From contig VFKM01000156.1 of assembly GCA_009885545.1 (NCBI GenBank), positions 1-44,174 on the forward strand: DNA of 44,174 nt, written 5' to 3'. Of this stretch, positions 40,374 to 44,174 are shown piece by piece. The stretch is from Flavobacteriales bacterium. GTDB taxonomy: Bacteria; Bacteroidota; Bacteroidia; Flavobacteriales_D; Crocinitomicaceae. The position numbers were made by a program, and so were the translations under genes. The stretch's first letter is position 1. The number at the start of each line of letters is the position of its first letter. The notes beneath the pieces were generated by a model. The model saw nothing but the letters and a program-made list of their open reading frames with translations. It was not told where the DNA came from and did not search any database.

Positions 40374-40389
40374 TTCATCACTCATCACT
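40374..40389. repeat. Copy of the TGATGA repeat in reverse
   Basis: TTCATCACTCATCACT is the exact reverse complement of 29518-29533. It lies in the gap between the TPR and M13 peptidase genes, next to other dispersed phrases such as a TCGACTACCGCTCGG stretch at about 40305 and two copies of TATCAGTTC. Confidence 0.55.
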
Positions 40390-40433
40390 AATTTAAATCT
40401 ATCAGTTCCTAGTTATAAACTTTAAACTTCCTC

Positions 40434-42500
40434 TTACCAAATTCGAGCAACCTTTAATACAGTATTTCTCATGACGTCGCCTTCTTTTACTGAAAAAGCT
40501 TCAAAGAATTCTGGACAGTTCATTAATGGACCGTTAACACGGTACATTCCAGGAGAATGGGAATCATTTGCAATTCTGTTTTTCATCTCTGCATCTGTGT
40601 AATTAATCTTCCATAATTGAGCATACGAAATAAAGAAACGTTGAGCAGGAGTGAAGCCTTCTCTTAATTTCCCAGATTTAAATTCTTCAGTTCTTGAATA
40701 TGCGTAATACGCCATTGTCAATCCTCCTAAGTCAGCAATATTCTCACCCATAGTTAAATTTGGATTTACGCAATGGCCATCAATTGGACAAAAATTAGAA
40801 TAAGTTTGTCCTAAAATCCCTGTTTTCTTTTCGAATAAAGCTTTGTCTTCTTCGGTCCACCAATTTTTAAATGTACCGTCTGCAGCAAATTTTGACCCTG
40901 AATCATCAAATCCATGTGTGAATTCATGTCCTATAACCATTCCAATTCTACCATAATTCACGGCGTCTTCTGAATTTACATTAAAAAATGGAGATTGCAT
41001 AATACCTGCAGGAAAAGCAATTTCATTTAGTAAAGGGTGATAATAGGCATTGACCATGTGTGCTGGCATTGACCATTTCTTTTTATCAACAGGAAGCTTG
41101 AGTTCATTTAAGTTTTTATAATGAGAATACTTACTCTCAAGTTTCAAATTTATAATGTAGGTATCAGCACTAAAATTTAATTTTGAATAATCTTCCCAAT
41201 TACTTGGGAACCCTAGCTTTCGTCCTATTGAACTTAATTTGTTCAGTGCTTCTTTTTTCGTTTCTGGCGACATCCAATCCAGATTTGATATTCTTTCTTT
41301 GAAAACAATTAAAAGGTTATCAACCATTGTATTGATTCTGTCTTGAGCTTCTTCTGAATAGTATTTTTCAACAAATGCTTTTCCCAATAATTCTCCGAAA
41401 CCTTTGTTCGTAATCTCATCTATCGCGCGATCACCTATTGGTTTCATTTCACTTTTCCCACTTAATACTTTACTATAGAAGGAAAAGTTTTCATTTACAA
41501 ATCTGTCATCCAGACTTTTTGAATAATGACGAATCGTTTTCCAAAGTAGATAGTTCTTCCAATCGACCATTTCTTCTTGGTCCATCATTTGATTCATTAA
41601 ACTTAAATAAGCAGGTTGGGAAACGATTAATGAATCAAAAGCTTTGCAACCTATCTTATTTAGATAGGATTCGAAATCAAATTTTCCAAATAAATTCTGC
41701 GCATCTTCTCTTGAATACTTATTATAAGTCTTTTCTGGAATGCGTAATTCAGCAGGAGCCATCATTACACTCGCTAGTTTAGTTTCAAACTGTATAACAG
41801 ATTGAGCCATCGAATTTGATTCTTCAATCGAATATTTCAATAACACGAATATGTTTGAGATGTGCTTTTCATATTGAATAAGGATGTCTTTTTTATTCTC
41901 AGAATAATAATAATCCTTGTTTGGCAAACCTATTCCACCTTGGCTAACATTGGAAATATTGTAATCAACATTTTTCAAATCTTGTCGAACACCAAAGTTA
42001 AAAAGGCTATTTATTCCTTCAATGTGTTGATCTGCAATAATTGAAATAATATCTGCCTTAGATTTTAGATTGATGATTTTATCTAAATCTTCTTGAATTG
42101 GAGATACACCTAGTCTATTTCGTGTTTCCATATCAGTAAAAGAGGCATAATAATTCCCAAGAACAAAGGCATCTTCACCTTGTTTAGCATTTGATTTTTT
42201 GAAACTTTCAAGTATCTCAGTTAATTTGATTTTATTGTTTAATTCCAATTCATTAAAACTTCCCCATCTTGATTCTGAAGCAGGGACAGGATTGTTAACA
42301 ACCCATGTACCATTGGAAAACAGAAAGAAATCATCTTGAGGTTTTATGTTTTTATCAAGGTACGATAGGTCTATAGTTTGCAACTCCGTTTTGGTGATAG
42401 ACTGTTCCAATGGCTTGTCTGAATCCTTGTTGTTGATAGATTTACAGCCATAAACTAAAGTGATAAATACAACGAAATAAACGATACTTGAACCCTTCAT
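40434..42500 (-). CDS. M13-family (neprilysin-like) metallopeptidase lipoprotein
   Basis: A 688-residue zinc metallopeptidase of family M13. It has a lipoprotein signal peptide with lipidated Cys19 (VYGCKS). Residues about 50-430 are the M13 N-terminal helical domain (DDFFLFSNGTWVVNNPVPASESRWGSF). The peptidase domain has the zinc motif HEFTH with His525, Glu526 and His529 in GMVIGHEFTHGFDDSG, and Glu586 in ENIADLGGL as third ligand. The C-terminus ends near FSVKEGDVMRNTVLKVARIW, ending in W as typical members do. It probably cuts small peptides outside the inner membrane. It starts six bases after the acetyltransferase gene. Confidence 0.93.
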   Translation of the reverse strand: MKGSSIVYFVVFITLVYGCKSINNKDSDKPLEQSITKTELQTIDLSYLDKNIKPQDDFFLFSNGTWVVNNPVPASESRWGSFNELELNNKIKLTEILESFKKSNAKQGEDAFVLGNYYASFTDMETRNRLGVSPIQEDLDKIINLKSKADIISIIADQHIEGINSLFNFGVRQDLKNVDYNISNVSQGGIGLPNKDYYYSENKKDILIQYEKHISNIFVLLKYSIEESNSMAQSVIQFETKLASVMMAPAELRIPEKTYNKYSREDAQNLFGKFDFESYLNKIGCKAFDSLIVSQPAYLSLMNQMMDQEEMVDWKNYLLWKTIRHYSKSLDDRFVNENFSFYSKVLSGKSEMKPIGDRAIDEITNKGFGELLGKAFVEKYYSEEAQDRINTMVDNLLIVFKERISNLDWMSPETKKEALNKLSSIGRKLGFPSNWEDYSKLNFSADTYIINLKLESKYSHYKNLNELKLPVDKKKWSMPAHMVNAYYHPLLNEIAFPAGIMQSPFFNVNSEDAVNYGRIGMVIGHEFTHGFDDSGSKFAADGTFKNWWTEEDKALFEKKTGILGQTYSNFCPIDGHCVNPNLTMGENIADLGGLTMAYYAYSRTEEFKSGKLREGFTPAQRFFISYAQLWKINYTDAEMKNRIANDSHSPGMYRVNGPLMNCPEFFEAFSVKEGDVMRNTVLKVARIW

Positions 42501-42506
42501 ATTAAG

Positions 42507-42962
42507 TTAAATTGGTGTGCATAGCATTTCAACATGCGGGATACCATCTTCTAAATACTCTTTTCCAGAACTGATAAAACCATGTTTATTATAATATTGT
42601 TCTAAATGTTTCTGTGCAGAAATACGAATAGGAACTTTCCCAAATTCATCCATCGCAAAACGCATACTTTGAACCATCAATTCATGTCCAATTCCTTTTC
42701 CTCGGCTGGCTTCATCAATAACAACACGGCCAATTGAAACCTCAGAATAGGAGAGTCCTGGCGGAAGAATTCTAGCTGTAGAAATAACTTTTCCGAATCC
42801 ATCTCTACAAATTAAATGATAACATTTCTTGTCTTTTCCGTCCAAATCAAGGTACGAACAATTTTGTTCAACAACAAAAGCTTTTAATCGTAAAGCAATG
42901 ATATCGTGAAATTCATTGGTTGTTAATTCTGGGTAATATTTTACTTGCCAATCTAAATGCAT
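42507..42962 (-). CDS. GNAT family acetyltransferase, ElaA-like
   Basis: A 151-residue acetyltransferase of the GNAT superfamily. The acetyl-CoA binding segment is RVVIDEASRGKGIGHELM, with RGKGIG near residue 87, and the protein continues with SAQKHLEQYYNKHGFISSGKEYLEDGIPHVEML, typical of ElaA and relatives. The N-terminal WQVKYYPELTTNEFHDIIALRLKAFVVEQNCSYLDLDGKDKKCYHL also matches ElaA. The acetylated substrate is unknown. It probably shares a transcript with the M13 gene. Confidence 0.88.
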   Translation of the reverse strand: MHLDWQVKYYPELTTNEFHDIIALRLKAFVVEQNCSYLDLDGKDKKCYHLICRDGFGKVISTARILPPGLSYSEVSIGRVVIDEASRGKGIGHELMVQSMRFAMDEFGKVPIRISAQKHLEQYYNKHGFISSGKEYLEDGIPHVEMLCTPI

Positions 42963-43019
42963 CTTCTAAAAATTTGTGATTAATAATTTGTAATTCGGGA
43001 TTATCAATTCCCAAAAAAA

Positions 43020-43075
43020 TATATGTGCTCTATGTGCTACTTCGATAAACTCAGTACATCGCTATGTGTTTCAAT
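43020..43075. repeat. Hairpin repeat copy 2 nested within the tatgtg-rich phrase
   Basis: The phrase ATGTGCTCTATGTGCT is followed by the hairpin TACTTCGATAAACTCAGTA (43038-43056) and then by CTATGTGTTTCAA. In copy 1 at 2548-2572 the two phrase halves are adjacent and the hairpin lies apart. So the hairpin appears inserted into the phrase here, though the junction is not exact. Confidence 0.5.
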
Positions 43076-43089
43076 TTAAACTATAGATA

Positions 43090-44174
43090 TTATGTTTGTA
43101 TAACTCCAACATTGTAAGGTTTTTCTGCTTTTTTGTGATTTGCCATTTGAATCCCCAACGACAATACTTTTCGGGTATGCGCAGGGTCGATAATTGCATC
43201 TATCCACAATCTACTCGCGGCGTATAAAGGTGAAATTTGTTCGTTATATCTATTTTTTATTGTTTCTGAAAGTTCTTTTTCTCTTTCTGGAGTAATTTCT
43301 TCTCCTTTAGCTTTTAATGAGGCAACTTCGATTTGCATTAATACTTTAGATGCGGATGCTCCAGACATTACAGCTATTTCAGCTGTAGGCCAAGCAAATA
43401 TCAATCTAGGATCATACGCTTTTCCACACATTGCATAGTTGCCTGCTCCATAACTGTTACCTACTACTACGGTAAATTTAGGAACAACAGAATTCGCCAT
43501 TGCATTCACCATTTTTGCACCATCTTTGATTATACCTCCGTGTTCACTTTTCGACCCAACCATGAATCCAGTAACATCTTGAAAGAAAACTAATGGAATA
43601 TTTTTTTGATTACAGTTCATAATAAATCGAGCAGCCTTATCTGCTGAATCAGAATAGATAACCCCTCCAAATTGTGTTTCGCCATTAGACTTTTTTATAA
43701 TCTCGCGTTGATTCGCAACAATTCCAACGCTCCAACCATCGATACGAGCATATGTACATACAATGGATTTACCATATTCAGCTTTATATTCCGTTAATTC
43801 TGAATCGTCGACTATTGTACATAGTAATTCTTTTGTGTCGTACGGTTTATTTCTTTCAGTTGGCATTATCCCATAAACATTTTTTAAAGGAACTTTTGGT
43901 TCAACACTTTCAATTCTATCGAAACCGGCATTTTCTGGCTGACCAATTTGACCAATCATTTTACGAATTGTAGCAAGACATTCTTGATCATTTGCTGATT
44001 TATAATCACAAACACCTGAAATCTCAGTGTGTGTTGTAGCGCCTCCTAACGATTCATTGTCAATATTTTCTCCAATTGCAGCTTTCACTAAATAGGAGCC
44101 AGCAAGAAAAATAGTCCCTGTTTTATCTACGATGAGTGACTCATCAGACATAATAGGTAAGTATGCACCTCCAG
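43090..44174 (-). CDS. Acyl-CoA carboxylase carboxyltransferase subunit, 5' truncated by window edge
   Basis: The carboxyltransferase (biotin-dependent acyl-CoA carboxylase beta subunit) of the propionyl/methylcrotonyl-CoA carboxylase group. The frame continues to the window edge, where GGAYLPIMSDESLIVDKTG precedes a first internal Met, so 44151 is not the true start. Visible motifs are GGATTHTEISGVCDYKS, GVIYSDSADKAARFI, FFQDVTGFMVGSKSEHGGIIKDGAKM, VVVGNSYGAGNYAMCGKAYDPR and WPTAEIAVMSGASASKVLM, followed by the ending SLGIQMANHKK. It transfers carboxyl from biotin to an acyl-CoA. The biotin carboxylase subunit and the rest of the gene lie outside the window; the exact acyl-CoA is not determinable, but methylcrotonyl-type is likely. 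Confidence 0.9.
   Translation of the reverse strand, partial: GGAYLPIMSDESLIVDKTGTIFLAGSYLVKAAIGENIDNESLGGATTHTEISGVCDYKSANDQECLATIRKMIGQIGQPENAGFDRIESVEPKVPLKNVYGIMPTERNKPYDTKELLCTIVDDSELTEYKAEYGKSIVCTYARIDGWSVGIVANQREIIKKSNGETQFGGVIYSDSADKAARFIMNCNQKNIPLVFFQDVTGFMVGSKSEHGGIIKDGAKMVNAMANSVVPKFTVVVGNSYGAGNYAMCGKAYDPRLIFAWPTAEIAVMSGASASKVLMQIEVASLKAKGEEITPEREKELSETIKNRYNEQISPLYAASRLWIDAIIDPAHTRKVLSLGIQMANHKKAEKPYNVGVIQT

Noticed and set aside
1-44174. CRISPR array, insertion sequence, prophage or restriction-modification genes
   Set aside because: I found no regularly spaced repeats, transposase, integrase or related gene in the window; all repeats seen are short intergenic ones.

Overview
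This window looks like an ordinary, AT-rich stretch of chromosome from a member of the Bacteroidota, most likely the Flavobacteriales (a Fluviicola/Crocinitomicaceae-like organism is my guess). The reasons are: promoters of the TTG-N19-TAnnTTTG type instead of the E. coli pattern, almost no Shine-Dalgarno sequences, two secreted proteins with type IX secretion (T9SS) C-terminal sorting domains, an outer-membrane beta-barrel TonB-dependent receptor, BatA, DUF5606 and ExbB-ExbD-ExbD-TonB gene sets typical of the phylum, and Bacteroidota-style intergenic repeats. I see no insertion sequence, prophage, CRISPR array or recognisable defence locus.

Layout. 1-2187: 3' part of a TonB-dependent receptor. 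2188-2598: non-coding apart from repeats and one doubtful small ORF. 2599-6497 (minus): BatA-like membrane protein, a dihydroorotase-like protein that has lost metal ligands, and a phospholipid methyltransferase-like protein, probably one operon. 6689-9802 (plus): a TPR/SpoIIE phosphatase followed by a glycine-rich lipoprotein. 9953-12603 (minus): ribBA, a LolD-type ABC ATPase and a DUF2400 protein. 12701-16503 (minus): an LptF/LptG permease followed by two overlapping glycosyltransferase genes, a likely envelope-polysaccharide unit. 16571-16960 (minus): START-like protein. 17022-21264 (plus): an integral-membrane methyltransferase and a very large secreted GH18-like protein. 21376-21449: tRNA-Met(CAT), with a degenerate tRNA-like fragment after it. 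21616-24679 (minus): SlyD-like FKBP isomerase, M3 oligopeptidase and a DUF5606 protein with a histone-H1-like tail. 24727-29006: two divergent subtilisin-family proteases. 29067-30238: SnoaL-like secreted protein and FSA-type transaldolase. 30381-30478 (minus): the small SRP RNA with its own promoter. 30602-32108: a ferredoxin and, divergently, a LuxC-type acyl-CoA reductase. 32105-32971 (minus): unknown exported protein.

33288-40222 (plus) is the most coherent system: TonB, a 34-nt hairpin, ExbB, two ExbD, a second TonB, a terminator, a tiny membrane protein, a PstS-like lipoprotein and a TPR protein. It is an inner-membrane proton-driven energy transducer of the kind that powers outer-membrane receptors such as the one at position 1. 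40434-42962 (minus) encodes a GNAT acetyltransferase and an M13 metallopeptidase lipoprotein, and 43090-44174 (minus) is the truncated carboxyltransferase subunit of an acyl-CoA carboxylase.

The most unusual items are the dihydroorotase-like protein without its metal-binding histidines, a pair of hairpin repeats with a compensatory base-pair change (one copy apparently nested in another repeat), the degenerate tRNA copy beside tRNA-Met, three terminator-like hairpins placed directly in front of the next gene's start codon, and the paired TonB proteins with an extra N-terminal membrane segment and a CPEC motif. All functions are assigned by reading motifs; no database search was run.
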